NCBI RefSeq assembly: GCF_042652185.1
Contig: NZ_JBHSIX010000013.1
Origin: Actinacidiphila fildesensis
GTDB taxonomy: Bacteria; Actinomycetota; Actinomycetes; Streptomycetales; Streptomycetaceae
DNA length: 64,000 bases
Strand: one strand, 5' to 3'
Positions within the stretch are counted from its first letter, which is position 1. The number at the start of each line of letters is the position of its first letter. The translations under genes were made by a program, and so were the position numbers. Positions 24,858-33,084 of the stretch are shown here, piece by piece. The notes below the pieces were generated by a model. That model was not told the origin of the DNA. It did not search any database and saw only the letters and a program-made list of their open reading frames with translations.

Positions 24858-25799
24858 ATGACCGAGGCAATGGACCTGTCCGGGACCACGGGTCCCGCTG
24901 TCACACCGGCGACGGATTCCGGTGGCCGTGAACTCACTCCGGCCGTAGCGATGCTGGCCGTCGCCGTGGCGATCGTCAGCCTCCTGGTCGGCGCGCTCAT
25001 GGCTGCGGTCAGCCTCGCCGGCCACGCCTTCGGAGCCTGGAAGTCGCCCGAGGCGCTGACCCCCGGACTGATCGGTGCGGCGATGCTCGGCGTGTCGCCC
25101 GGCCTGCTGGCGATCGGCCGGGCCCGCGTCTGGGAGGAGGTCCGTACCCTCGTTCTCCCGCTTGCCGTGGTGCTCGTCGGCCTGCTCGGCGTGAGCCTGG
25201 GCAACGCCGGGAACCTCCAGTTGGCGGAAGGCGGCTCCGTGATCCTCGTCCTGTTCAGCCTCGGCTGGATCGTCGTGCTCGGCGTGCTCGCCGCAGCCGC
25301 GGTCGCGTGCGTCGGCTGGCAGTACACGAAGCCCGCCCTGCCGCTCAAGGAGCGGGTCACCCCGCTGCCGGGCTGGTCGAAGCCGCTCCTGGCCGTCCTT
25401 GGTTCATCATGGCTCGGCATCGGTGCGGGCCTGCTCGCCCGGCCGCGGTTCTGGGCCGACTTCGTTCCGTGGACGGTCAACCGGTCGGACGCGCAGGCAC
25501 TCGGGGTCTGGGCCCTCGCGCTCGGCATCGGGGTCCTCGGCGCACTGGTCGAGGACGACCTGCACCGACTTCGCCCCGCGCTCCTCGCCGTCCCCGGCGT
25601 CGCGCTCGCCGCGGCTGTCGTGCTGGGCGTCCACGCATCCGACGTCGACTGGACATCGGGCCCCGGACTGTCCCTGACCTGCATGATCACCGGACTGCTG
25701 CTGACGGGCGCGACCGGAACCCGGCTCCTGTCCGCCGGCCCGGCTTCTCCGAGGGGGACCATCGAGGTGGCCACCGTGGAAGAGAGCGACCGGGGTTGA
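24858..25799 (+). CDS. polytopic membrane protein, unknown
   Basis: A 313-residue protein with about eight predicted membrane helices, beginning at ELTPAVAMLAVAVAIVSLLV (near residue 25) and ending near residue 290. The first 20 residues and last 20 are polar. No catalytic motif was recognised. ATG 24858 has GGAG five bases upstream; the GTG six bases earlier is rejected. It follows the DUF2306 gene with a 24-base gap and is almost certainly co-transcribed with it. Confidence 0.7.
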   Translation: MTEAMDLSGTTGPAVTPATDSGGRELTPAVAMLAVAVAIVSLLVGALMAAVSLAGHAFGAWKSPEALTPGLIGAAMLGVSPGLLAIGRARVWEEVRTLVLPLAVVLVGLLGVSLGNAGNLQLAEGGSVILVLFSLGWIVVLGVLAAAAVACVGWQYTKPALPLKERVTPLPGWSKPLLAVLGSSWLGIGAGLLARPRFWADFVPWTVNRSDAQALGVWALALGIGVLGALVEDDLHRLRPALLAVPGVALAAAVVLGVHASDVDWTSGPGLSLTCMITGLLLTGATGTRLLSAGPASPRGTIEVATVEESDRG

Positions 25800-25850
25800 G
25801 CCGGACCGGTCATCGCACCGGATCGGCGCGCCCACCCGCCGGTGGAGGGA

Positions 25851-26174
25851 TCAGTGGGAACGCCGGCGCAGTTCCTCGTTGAGCGCCAACGCCTCGTCGA
25901 GCTGGTCCTCGAACGCCACGATGCGGCACGCTGTCTCGATCGTGGTGCCCTGGTCGACGAGCTCGCGGGCCCGGGCGGCGATGCGCAACTGGTAGCGGGA
26001 GTAGCGGCGGTGGCCGCCCTCGGACCGCAGTGGGGTGATCAGGCGGGCCTCACCGATCGCCCGCAGGAACGCGGCATTGGTGCCGATCATCTCGGCGGCC
26101 CGGCCCATGGTGTAGGCGGGGTAGTCCTCGTCGTCGAACCGGTCCGCTGGGGTCGCGGGCGGCTGCTCGCTCAT
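25851..26174 (-). CDS. MerR-family regulator
   Basis: A 107-residue protein with a MerR-type winged helix (AYTMGRAAEMIGTNAAFLRA, then EARLITPLRSEGGHRRYSR) and a short C-terminal helix. It lacks the Cys ligands of metal-sensing MerR proteins, so it is closer to HspR-like members. ATG 26174 has AAGAGG upstream. It ends just after the convergent membrane protein gene. A strong hairpin lies about 50 bases upstream of its start. Confidence 0.88.
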   Translation of the reverse strand: MSEQPPATPADRFDDEDYPAYTMGRAAEMIGTNAAFLRAIGEARLITPLRSEGGHRRYSRYQLRIAARARELVDQGTTIETACRIVAFEDQLDEALALNEELRRRSH

Positions 26175-26224
26175 CACACCTCTTCATGTCTGACGGTCAT
26201 ACGGCCTCCTGGAGAACACATGGA

Positions 26225-26260
26225 GGGGCCCCGGGAGCCGAACTCGGCTTCCGGGGCCCC
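26225..26260. terminator. 17-bp hairpin upstream of the MerR gene
   Basis: Arms 26225-26241 and 26244-26260 pair along all 17 positions with one G-U, around a two-base loop. It is very stable and followed by AAA on the plus strand. It could end transcription coming from the right or insulate the MerR promoter. Confidence 0.8.
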
Positions 26261-26783
26261 AAAGGGCGGTTCAACACCATCTACATCTACCGGCGTCTGT
26301 ACGCCGGTCCTGCCGTATCCGCACTGCCGCGCCGGGGGAACGCGGGGTGCGGGGATCGTGAATGCCTGACCGGGGACCACCTTCCAATCCGGGGCCTTGC
26401 GAGTGCCCACACGAACGCGACGTGTGAGCGATCCTGATGGCGTTGCTGCCGTACCTTCCTGCTCGAATCTGGACATCGGATCCTGCGGAACTGCTGGTAC
26501 TCCAGAAACTGCGGTCCTGCACGGCGGCTCCTTGTCGAGCCGCCGGACCCGGCAACCAACCCTGCGACCATCCGCACTCACCGGCCGCCGGATTCCCTTG
26601 CCGTGCCCTGCACGCTGAGCGGCAGTTCGTGTCTGCCGCTCCTTGCTGTCTTCTTGGCTACGAGAGGAACATTACCCACACTCGGAATCGAATGTCTACC
26701 GCACCCACGATAGATTTTCGTGTTGCCGAGAGTCAGGCATATTGCCCCAGGTCCAGGCCTTTGCGGGCGTCCGCAGGGGTCGG
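26261..26783. other. intergenic region with a possible LysM-protein remnant
   Basis: About 520 bases between the hairpin and the STAS gene. On the minus strand, pieces in different frames read RYGSNAIRIAH (near 26440) and APDWKVVPGQAFTIPAP (26350-26400). Together they resemble the second half of a LysM domain, but the frame is broken between them and no start is visible. I treat it as a possible decayed gene with low confidence. Confidence 0.3.
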
Positions 26784-27128
26784 TCAGCCGACGGGGTCGG
26801 TGTCCGCGCCGGGCACGGGCTGGATGCGGAAGATCTGGTCCAGGCCGAGGAGACGCAGGATGCGGACGGTGACCGCGGGAACCTCCGTCAGCACGATGTC
26901 GGCGCCTTGCTCATGGACCTGGTTGCGGGCGGCGATGAGCGCGGTGATGCCGCTGGAGTCGCAGAAGGTCAGGCCGCCGAAGTCCACGGTCAGCAGCTGA
27001 CCGGGTTGGAGGGCGATGAGGGCCACGGCGCCGCGGAACCGGCCGGCGCTGTCGTGGTCGAGATCGCCGGCCACCGCCAGGACCGAGCCCGCGGGTGTCC
27101 GTTGAGTGGTCAGGTGCAGATCGGTCAT
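26784..27128 (-). CDS. STAS-domain anti-anti-sigma factor (RsbV/SpoIIAA type)
   Basis: A 114-residue single STAS domain. TVDFGGLTFCDSSGITALIA contains the phosphorylatable Ser in the DSSG motif (Ser58). In partner switching, the unphosphorylated form binds the anti-sigma kinase and frees the sigma factor. The ATG overlaps the stop of the upstream PP2C phosphatase gene by four bases, so the phosphatase very likely acts on this protein. It is the last gene of the three-gene rsbQ operon. No anti-sigma kinase or sigma gene is in the window, so its target must lie elsewhere. Confidence 0.93.
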   Translation of the reverse strand: MTDLHLTTQRTPAGSVLAVAGDLDHDSAGRFRGAVALIALQPGQLLTVDFGGLTFCDSSGITALIAARNQVHEQGADIVLTEVPAVTVRILRLLGLDQIFRIQPVPGADTDPVG

Positions 27129-28474
27129 CGTGCGCCGCCGGTGTGGGTGTCAGGGGCGGGAATACCGAGGGCGAGCAGGGCGGTGTCGTCGTCCAGACCG
27201 TCCCCGAAGCTCTCCAGCAGGCCGGTCATGGCGTTGACGGTCTGCTGCGCGCCGGCCGGCGCCAGGGTCCCGGCGAAGGCGTGCAGGGCTTCCTCACTGT
27301 AGCGGGGGCCGTCGGCGGTGCGCGCCTCGGTCAGACCGTCGGTGTAGAGCAGCATCGTGTCGCCCGGGCGCAGGACGGTGGTGGCCGGGGTGAAGTGGGG
27401 TCGGGGCATGATGCCGACGAGCATGCCGCCGGGGGTGGGGAGATAGCGCGCGGTGCCATCGGCGCGCAGCAGCAGTGCGGGTGGGTGGCCACCGCTGGCC
27501 ACCGTGACGTGGAGATCGCCGCCGCGCGGGGTGAGGGTGCCGGCGATGGTGGTGCAGTAGCGGGGATCGTTGCCGGCGTAGCGCTCGAGCAGCGCGGCGT
27601 TGAGGGTGTCCAGCGCCTGGGCCGGGTCGCCGGCGTGCAGGGACGCGGCGCGCAGCGTGTAGCGGATCAGCGAGGTGACCGCGGCGGCCTCGGGGCCCTT
27701 GCCGCAGACGTCGCCGAGGAAGAAGCCCCATCGGCCGTCGCCGAGTGCGAACAGGTCGTAGAAGTCGCCGCCGAGCTGGTCGGCGGAGGCGGTGTGGTAG
27801 TACGCGGCGGCCTCCATGCCCGGCACCTCCGGCAGAGCCGGGGGCAGCAGGCTGTTCTGCAGGATGGCCAGGACCTGGTGCAGGCGCATCCGCTCGGCCT
27901 CGGCGACCTCCTGGGCCCGCTCGGCCTCCTTGCGGGCGCGCAGCAACTCCTGCTCGTAGGCGCGGCGGTCGCGGGCGTCGAAGACGGTGGTGCGGATCAG
28001 CAGCGGCTGCCCGTCCGTACCGGTCTTGACCACCGAGGTGACGAGGACCGGCAGACGGCTGCCGTCGGCGGCCTTGAGCTCCAGGGCGATTCCGGAGACC
28101 TGGCCCTGCATCGCCAGCAGCGGAGCGAAGTGGGTCTCGTGGTACAGCCGGCCGCCCACCGTCAGCAGATCCGAGAAGCGCTTGCGGCCGACCAGTTCGG
28201 CGCGGGTGTGGCCGAGCCAGTCCAGCAGCGTCGTGTTCACTTTGGCGATCCGGCCGTCGAGCAGCGTCGACAGGTATCCGCACGGAGCGTTGTCGTACAG
28301 GTCCTCGGCGCTGTCCTCCAGCAGCGCCGAGAACTGCGCCCGCTCCGCGTCGTGCACGTCGTCGCCGGACGCGTCCGAGTCCTTGTCCTGCTCCCTGCCC
28401 GGCTCCTGGTCCTGGTCCTTGTCGTGGGCGGAGCGGTCGGCGCGGTCGGATTCGCCGTCCGTGGTCCCGCACAT
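27125..28474 (-). CDS. PAS-PP2C (SpoIIE-type) phosphatase, RsbP-like
   Basis: A 449-residue phosphatase. Residues 1-45 are acidic and low in complexity. Residues 50-165 form a PAS domain (DNAPCGYLSTLLDGRIAKVN). Residues 170-205 form a coiled coil linker, and residues 215-440 a SpoIIE/PP2C domain with GGDFYD at 235-240 and GDVCGKG at 254-260 for the metal site. This is the layout of B. subtilis RsbP, which removes phosphate from RsbV in energy stress and needs RsbQ to act. Here the start overlaps the rsbQ stop by one base (TGATG) and the stop overlaps the STAS start. Start ATG 28474 is fixed by that overlap. Confidence 0.93.
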   Translation of the reverse strand: MCGTTDGESDRADRSAHDKDQDQEPGREQDKDSDASGDDVHDAERAQFSALLEDSAEDLYDNAPCGYLSTLLDGRIAKVNTTLLDWLGHTRAELVGRKRFSDLLTVGGRLYHETHFAPLLAMQGQVSGIALELKAADGSRLPVLVTSVVKTGTDGQPLLIRTTVFDARDRRAYEQELLRARKEAERAQEVAEAERMRLHQVLAILQNSLLPPALPEVPGMEAAAYYHTASADQLGGDFYDLFALGDGRWGFFLGDVCGKGPEAAAVTSLIRYTLRAASLHAGDPAQALDTLNAALLERYAGNDPRYCTTIAGTLTPRGGDLHVTVASGGHPPALLLRADGTARYLPTPGGMLVGIMPRPHFTPATTVLRPGDTMLLYTDGLTEARTADGPRYSEEALHAFAGTLAPAGAQQTVNAMTGLLESFGDGLDDDTALLALGIPAPDTHTGGAR

Positions 28475-29283
28475 CACCGGGCGGCGCCGGCGAACGCCGA
28501 GATCTCCCGGGCGGTGGCCTGCGGGGCACTGAGCTGCGGACAGTGCCCGGTCGCCTCCAGCGTCACCAGTCGGCTGCCGGGCACGGCGGCATGCACGAAC
28601 GCACCGACCTCTCGTGGGGCGATGGCGTCCTGCGCACACTCCAGCACCAGCGTGGGTACGCGGACCGACGCCAGCTCGGAGCGGGAGTCCGACAGGAACG
28701 TGGTGCGCGCGAACACCGCGGCCATGCCCGGATCGGTGGCACAGAAGCTGTTGGTCAGTTCCTGCCCGAGCTCGGGCCGGTCCGGGTTGCCCATGATGAC
28801 CGGCGCCATCGCCGCCGCCCAGCCCAGATAGTTGCTGTCCAACGACTCCAGCAGCTCATCGATGTCCGCGGCGCTGAACCCGCCGACGTAGTCGGTCCGC
28901 GGGTCGTCGATGTAGCAGGGCGAGGGCGCGACCATCACCAGCTTGCCGAACCGCTGCGGCTCGCGGGCCGCGGCGACCACCCCGACCATCGCGCTGACCG
29001 AGTGCCCCACGAACACCACGTCGGACAGCTCCAGCTCCGAACAGATCTCCAGCACGTCGGTCGCGTAGCCGTCCAGCGAGCCGTAGCGCTGCTGGTCCCA
29101 GGCCGTCAGGTCCGAGCGCCCCGAGCCGACGTAGTCGAACAGCACCACCTGGAAGCGCTCGGCCAGCACCGGCACCACCAGATGCCACATGTTCTGGTCG
29201 CAGCCGAACCCGTGCGCCAGCATGATCACCGGCGCACCCGTTTGCCCGGTGACCGTCACGTTGTTCCTGCTGACCACGTCCAT
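28474..29283 (-). CDS. rsbQ: RsbQ: alpha/beta hydrolase activator of the PAS-PP2C phosphatase
   Basis: A 269-residue alpha/beta hydrolase that follows B. subtilis RsbQ block by block: AHGFGCDQNMWHLV, LFDYVGSGRSDLTAWD, SLDGYATDVLEIC, VFVGHSVSAM, VAPSPCYIDDP and ATGHCPQ. The catalytic triad falls at Ser95, Asp219 and His247; B. subtilis RsbQ uses Ser96, Asp219 and His247. RsbQ is thought to process or bind a small hydrophobic ligand and then switch on the PAS phosphatase, and plant KAI2/D14 receptors share this fold. ATG 29283 gives the RsbQ length; ATG 29292 is the alternative. It heads the three-gene operon. Confidence 0.93.
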   Translation of the reverse strand: MDVVSRNNVTVTGQTGAPVIMLAHGFGCDQNMWHLVVPVLAERFQVVLFDYVGSGRSDLTAWDQQRYGSLDGYATDVLEICSELELSDVVFVGHSVSAMVGVVAAAREPQRFGKLVMVAPSPCYIDDPRTDYVGGFSAADIDELLESLDSNYLGWAAAMAPVIMGNPDRPELGQELTNSFCATDPGMAAVFARTTFLSDSRSELASVRVPTLVLECAQDAIAPREVGAFVHAAVPGSRLVTLEATGHCPQLSAPQATAREISAFAGAAR

Positions 29284-29478
29284 GCCCAACATCGTCCCAC
29301 GGAAGGTCACACCGGCAACCGCCGCACGGCCGCACACAGGTCCGCGTACGAGACCGGAGCGTGGTGCGAAGTGCGGCGGTGAACCAGGTGCGGGCGCAGC
29401 TGCGCCGGGTGGGTGACGCCGAGGGACGCCAAACCTTGGCGAGGCGAGGCGAGGCGCTGTGTCACGGCGGAACGTCGC

Positions 29479-29829
29479 TCAGGCGCGGTGGGTGCCGTAG
29501 TAGGCCTCGACCTGCTGGTGGTAGCCCGAGTGGCCGGTGTGCTTGTCCTTGTCGAACTCCGGGGCGTTCTTGATCTCGTCCTTGTCGCGGGCGACGTAGA
29601 TCTTCCGCTCCGCGACATCGATGGACTGGATCGTCCCCGCCGGGAGCAGGACGTGCTTGCCGAAGATCCACACTCCGGTGTCGACCACGATGTATGCGGC
29701 GCTGACCTCGTCGGAGTGCTTGTCGACCTTGCCGATGCTGCCGTTGGTCGCCTCGACCTTGAACCCGGTCAGGTCCGTTCCGGCCTGGTGACCCGACGCT
29801 GCCTGGTAACCCCACATGCTGTCAGTCAC
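29479..29829 (-). CDS. PRC-barrel domain protein
   Basis: A 116-residue cytoplasmic protein. Residues 15-85 are a PRC-barrel (TDLTGFKVEATNGSIGKVDK, then VDTGVWIFGKHVLLPAG and IQSIDVAERKIYVARDKDEI). The C-terminal segment is charged with several Tyr and His. PRC-barrel proteins of this size are common in actinomycete osmotic and general stress regulons. Start GTG 29829 with GAAGGA upstream is preferred over the much longer open frame. It lies next to the rsbQ operon on the same strand, 195 bases upstream, and may be a member of the same stress response. Confidence 0.85.
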   Translation of the reverse strand: MTDSMWGYQAASGHQAGTDLTGFKVEATNGSIGKVDKHSDEVSAAYIVVDTGVWIFGKHVLLPAGTIQSIDVAERKIYVARDKDEIKNAPEFDKDKHTGHSGYHQQVEAYYGTHRA

Positions 29830-30012
29830 AAAGAGTCCTTCCGTCGTGGTGCGGTGGCGCGAGGGGACCCTTCCGGTCTGTTCGGTGGGTGCCCCTCGAA
29901 AGGCGCCTGCCCTGCAACCTCCGGCACACACTCGCCCGATCCGCGGCGGGGCGAGACGGCCCGAGACGCGGCGCACACCCGCGCGGCGAGGTCGCTGGGG
30001 CGGCCCGCCGAG

Positions 30013-30390
30013 TCAGGCGCTGCCGAACCAGGTCTCGGCCAATGAGTCCAGCGTGTCCTCGGGCGGTGCCGGCAGCTCTCGGAAGTACCAGGGCAGGTTG
30101 CTGTAGACGTGCGGAAGCGTGTGCGCCATCAGCTCGTGAGGTGAGAAGGTCCGGCCGTAGGCAGCCATGACCCGGCCGAGCAGCCGCGGATCACCGCGCG
30201 AGACGAACAGGCCGACGGCGACGAATTCGTAGGCGCGGTCACCGAGCATGGCGGGCTCGAAATCGAAGAGCCCGCTCAGCGTCCACCGGCTCGGATCCAC
30301 CAGCAGGTGCTCCCGCGTCGCATGACCGCCTCGTCGCCGACAACGGCGTCCCACTCTTCGTCCGTACGCACGGCAGGCAGCATGTACCGG
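30013..30390 (-). pseudogene. C-terminal remnant of an APH-type phosphotransferase
   Basis: The frame ending at 30013 reads REHLLVDPSRWTLSGLFDFE, PAMLGDRAYEFVAVGLFVS, then SNLPWYFRELPAPPEDTLDS. This is the C-terminal third of the aminoglycoside phosphotransferase/kinase-like family, including the metal-binding Asp of FDFEP. The HGD catalytic loop is lost. The part before REHLLV (EEWDAVVGDEAV) is in another frame, so there is a frameshift near 30320 and the N-terminal 200 residues are absent. No start codon with an RBS precedes it. Confidence 0.75.
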
Positions 30391-30630
30391 AGCGTAGGGG
30401 TCCCTGATCGCCCGCACGAATCGATTTCCCCGGGCCGACGCCGGACCATGCCCTGCTGCTCTCGTGGCCAACAGGCCCTGAACAGAAGGCCGGTGGGAAT
30501 GCAAGTGGCCGGATGATGGCGGAACCGTGCGCCCCGGATCAGACTGATGTCGCACATCCCCGCCGTCCGCATGTGCCTCGAGGGGCCGGGTGGACGGCGG
30601 GCCACCGCAGGACGCAGTCAGGGAGATCGC

Positions 30631-31923
30631 ATGACGGCCCACCCCCGCCGACCTCAGCACCCCGGCCCTCAAGCCGGCGAGATCGTCGGCGGCCGCTACC
30701 GCCTGGACGAACTGCTGGGTGCGGGCGGCACCGCGGACGTCTTCCAGGGAACCGACCTGCAACTGCCGCGTGAGGTCGCGGTCAAGGTGTTCAGGCCCGG
30801 TGCGACCGCGGTGACAGCGGACGGATTCTGCAAGGAAGCGGTGCTCCTGGGCCAGCTCGCCCACCCTGCCCTCGTCCCTGTCTACGACATGGGACGGCAC
30901 GAGGGCGGTGCCTACGTGGTGATGCATCTGGTCAAGGGCGTCACGTTGCGCGAACGGTTAACCGACGGCCCCCTCAGCGGCGAGCACGTGGCGCGCCTCG
31001 GCGTCCGACTGGCCTCCGCGCTGGCCCATGTACACGCGGCAGGCATCATCCACCGCGACGTGAAACCCTCCAACATCCTGATCGGCCCCGACGACGCCCC
31101 GTATCTGGCGGACTTCGGACTCTCCCGTCTCATCGACGAACCCACACGCGCCGAGCCGGGCACGATCGTCGGCACCATCCCATACCTGTCTCCCGAGCAG
31201 GTTCTCGGCAAGGCTTCCGGACCCGCCAGTGACATCTACGGCCTGGGCCTGGTCCTGCTCGAAGCCCTCAAGGGCGAGCGGGAGTACCAGGGATCTTCCC
31301 CGGAGGTCGGCACCGCCCGACTGCTGCGCCCCCCGGAGATCTCCCGGTGCGTGCCCGAACCGCTGGCGTCCGTCATCGAAGCGATGACCCATGCCGATCC
31401 CGGCGCCCGGCCCGACGCCACCCGATGTGCCCAACTGCTCCAGGACGCGGCCGACCCGCCTCCCCTCGACACGGCGGACGCAACCGTCGTCGTGCCGTTG
31501 AGTGGCACGGCGCTCCACGGCACGCAATCCAGCTCCGGCCACCCCGCCCCTCCCCCGGGCCGGGCAGGTCTTCCGCGGCGACGGCGCGCTCTGCTCGCCG
31601 CGCTGGCAGCCGGTGTTCTCCTGGGCGCCGCCGGAGTCACCCTGTCGGCCCTGGATGATCGAACCGCCACCCCTGACGCGGCCGTCCGGCACCCCACACC
31701 CAGCAGCAGCCCTCCTGGCCTGTCGTCACCGTCGCACGGTGCTCCGGCCCCGCCTTCCCCAGCGACGCCCGCCACGGCGCCGGCGCACACCTCACGCCAT
31801 CCATCGGCTTCATCGCCCCAGGGCCCGGGAGCCTCCACCGCTGCAACCGGCAACGGCCACAAAAATGCCAAGGGGAAGGGCAAGGGGAAATCTCACGGCA
31901 AGGATGGCAAATCCTCCGACTAG
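30631..31923 (+). CDS. transmembrane Ser/Thr protein kinase with a TTA codon
   Basis: A 430-residue Hanks-type kinase. GAGGTADVF is the glycine loop at 30-38, Lys52 in VAVKVF the ATP anchor, HRDVKPSN the catalytic loop and DFGLS the metal loop, with GTIPYLSPEQ for the activation segment. The kinase domain ends near residue 270. One membrane helix follows at about 318-338. The exterior tail is Pro/Ser/Thr-rich and ends in a run of Gly/Lys. No PASTA repeats are present, so the ligand is unknown. Codon 110 is TTA (30958-30960), pointing to bldA control. ATG 30631 has AGGGAGA upstream. Confidence 0.92.
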   Translation: MTAHPRRPQHPGPQAGEIVGGRYRLDELLGAGGTADVFQGTDLQLPREVAVKVFRPGATAVTADGFCKEAVLLGQLAHPALVPVYDMGRHEGGAYVVMHLVKGVTLRERLTDGPLSGEHVARLGVRLASALAHVHAAGIIHRDVKPSNILIGPDDAPYLADFGLSRLIDEPTRAEPGTIVGTIPYLSPEQVLGKASGPASDIYGLGLVLLEALKGEREYQGSSPEVGTARLLRPPEISRCVPEPLASVIEAMTHADPGARPDATRCAQLLQDAADPPPLDTADATVVVPLSGTALHGTQSSSGHPAPPPGRAGLPRRRRALLAALAAGVLLGAAGVTLSALDDRTATPDAAVRHPTPSSSPPGLSSPSHGAPAPPSPATPATAPAHTSRHPSASSPQGPGASTAATGNGHKNAKGKGKGKSHGKDGKSSD

Positions 31924-32068
31924 CACGCGCCTGGCGCGGTCGTTCGGCGGCCCGGCGCAACCGGGCGGCTCCGCCCTGAGGTTTGTCCCGGGCTGCGCGG
32001 GTTACGCGAACACCCTCATGACCCGCCGCGCGCGTCGAAGACCGACGCAGATCGAGGGGAGCCGCTCC

Positions 32069-32407
32069 ATGAGCACAACGGTTTCGGACCGTCTGCTCGC
32101 CCGACTACGGGAGTGGGGTGTCGAGCAGGTCGGCCGCTACGACGCCAAGCTCGACCACGTCCCGGTGGTGGCCGCCGCCGCCTGGGACGCCGCGCTCACC
32201 GCCGATGGCCCCGTGGTGGTGGAGTTCCGCACGGATCCCGCCGTGCCGCCGATCCCGTCGCACGCCACCTGGGAGCAGATGGAGTCGACGGCGGCCGCGA
32301 TCCTCAAGGGAGACAGCGACCGCGCCGATATGATCAAGCAAGGCGTCAAAGCCAAGATCCAGGAATTCCTCCCCGACAACCGCAAGAAGGCGGGCGAGCA
32401 CGGATGA
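32069..32407 (+). pseudogene. internally deleted pyruvate oxidase/TPP-enzyme remnant, still an open frame
   Basis: This 112-codon frame joins three separate pieces of a TPP-dependent pyruvate oxidase/dehydrogenase of about 600 residues. Residues 1-21 are the family N-terminus (TVSDRLLARLREWGVEQV). Residues 22-35 (GRYDAKLDHVPVVA) belong about 80 residues further on in the parent. Residues 36-112 are the C-terminus (DPAVPPIPSHATWEQ, LKGDSDRADMIKQGVKAKIQ, EFLP). Both deletions keep the frame. It has GGGGAG upstream and its stop overlaps the next start (ATGA). The TPP and FAD domains are gone, so it cannot be an active oxidase. It may be kept for coupling or as a small protein. Confidence 0.85.
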
Positions 32408-32946
32408 CCCCACCCGCGGACCGCCCGCCGACACGCCACAACGAGGATCCGGATCAACGCGCCGACCGGCTATGGCTCGAACTGCTGCAGGAGGTGCGGG
32501 TCGCCGAGACCGGTGTGCAGATCCTGCTGGGGTTCCTGCTGACGGTGGCCTTCACGCCACGCTTCGCCGACCTGAACGGCTTCGACCGGAACATCTACAT
32601 CACGACGGTCCTGCTGGGCGCCGCCGCGACGGGCGCTCTCATCGCACCCGTCTCCCTGCACCGCATCGTCGCGGGCCACCGGCTGAAGCCCGAAGCGGTG
32701 GTCTGGGGCTCCCGGTTCACCGTGGTCGGGCTGATTCTCCTGCTGGGCACGGTCGCCTCGGCGCTGCTGCTGATTCTGCGCGTGACCGCGTCCGGTACGA
32801 CCGCCGTGGTGTGGGTGACCGTCATGGTGGCGTGGTTCGCGGTCTGCTGGTTCCTGCCGGCTGCCTGGCTGCGCCACCGGGAGCGGAGCGACTCGAACGG
32901 TCCACGAGGACCCGAGGTGGCGCAAGGATCCGAGCGGCCGTCGTAG
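32404..32946 (+). CDS. DUF6328-family membrane protein
   Basis: A 180-residue protein with a polar N-terminus (to residue 30) and four membrane helices: FLLTVAFTPRFADLNGFDRN start, then TTVLLGAAATGALIAPVSL, FTVVGLILLLGTVASALLLI and VTVMVAWFAVCWFLPAAWL. The tail is charged. This matches DUF6328, a family of unknown function common in actinomycetes. The ATG overlaps the stop of the pyruvate oxidase remnant, so its translation may depend on that remnant being read. Confidence 0.85.
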   Translation: MTPPADRPPTRHNEDPDQRADRLWLELLQEVRVAETGVQILLGFLLTVAFTPRFADLNGFDRNIYITTVLLGAAATGALIAPVSLHRIVAGHRLKPEAVVWGSRFTVVGLILLLGTVASALLLILRVTASGTTAVVWVTVMVAWFAVCWFLPAAWLRHRERSDSNGPRGPEVAQGSERPS

Positions 32947-33084
32947 GACGTGCCAGCAGCCCGTTGCATCCGGTGCCGCGGATCACTGAATGGATCACCG
33001 AAGTTGGGGCACGCGTGACCACACGGCATGGAGCGGGTCCGACCGGCGGATCCGCCGCCCGCGACACGCATCGGAGGGAATCCC

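Noticed and set aside
26437..27000. Plus-strand 187-codon frame across the STAS gene spacer
   Set aside because: Its second half is antisense to the STAS gene, and the first half has poor third-position bias.
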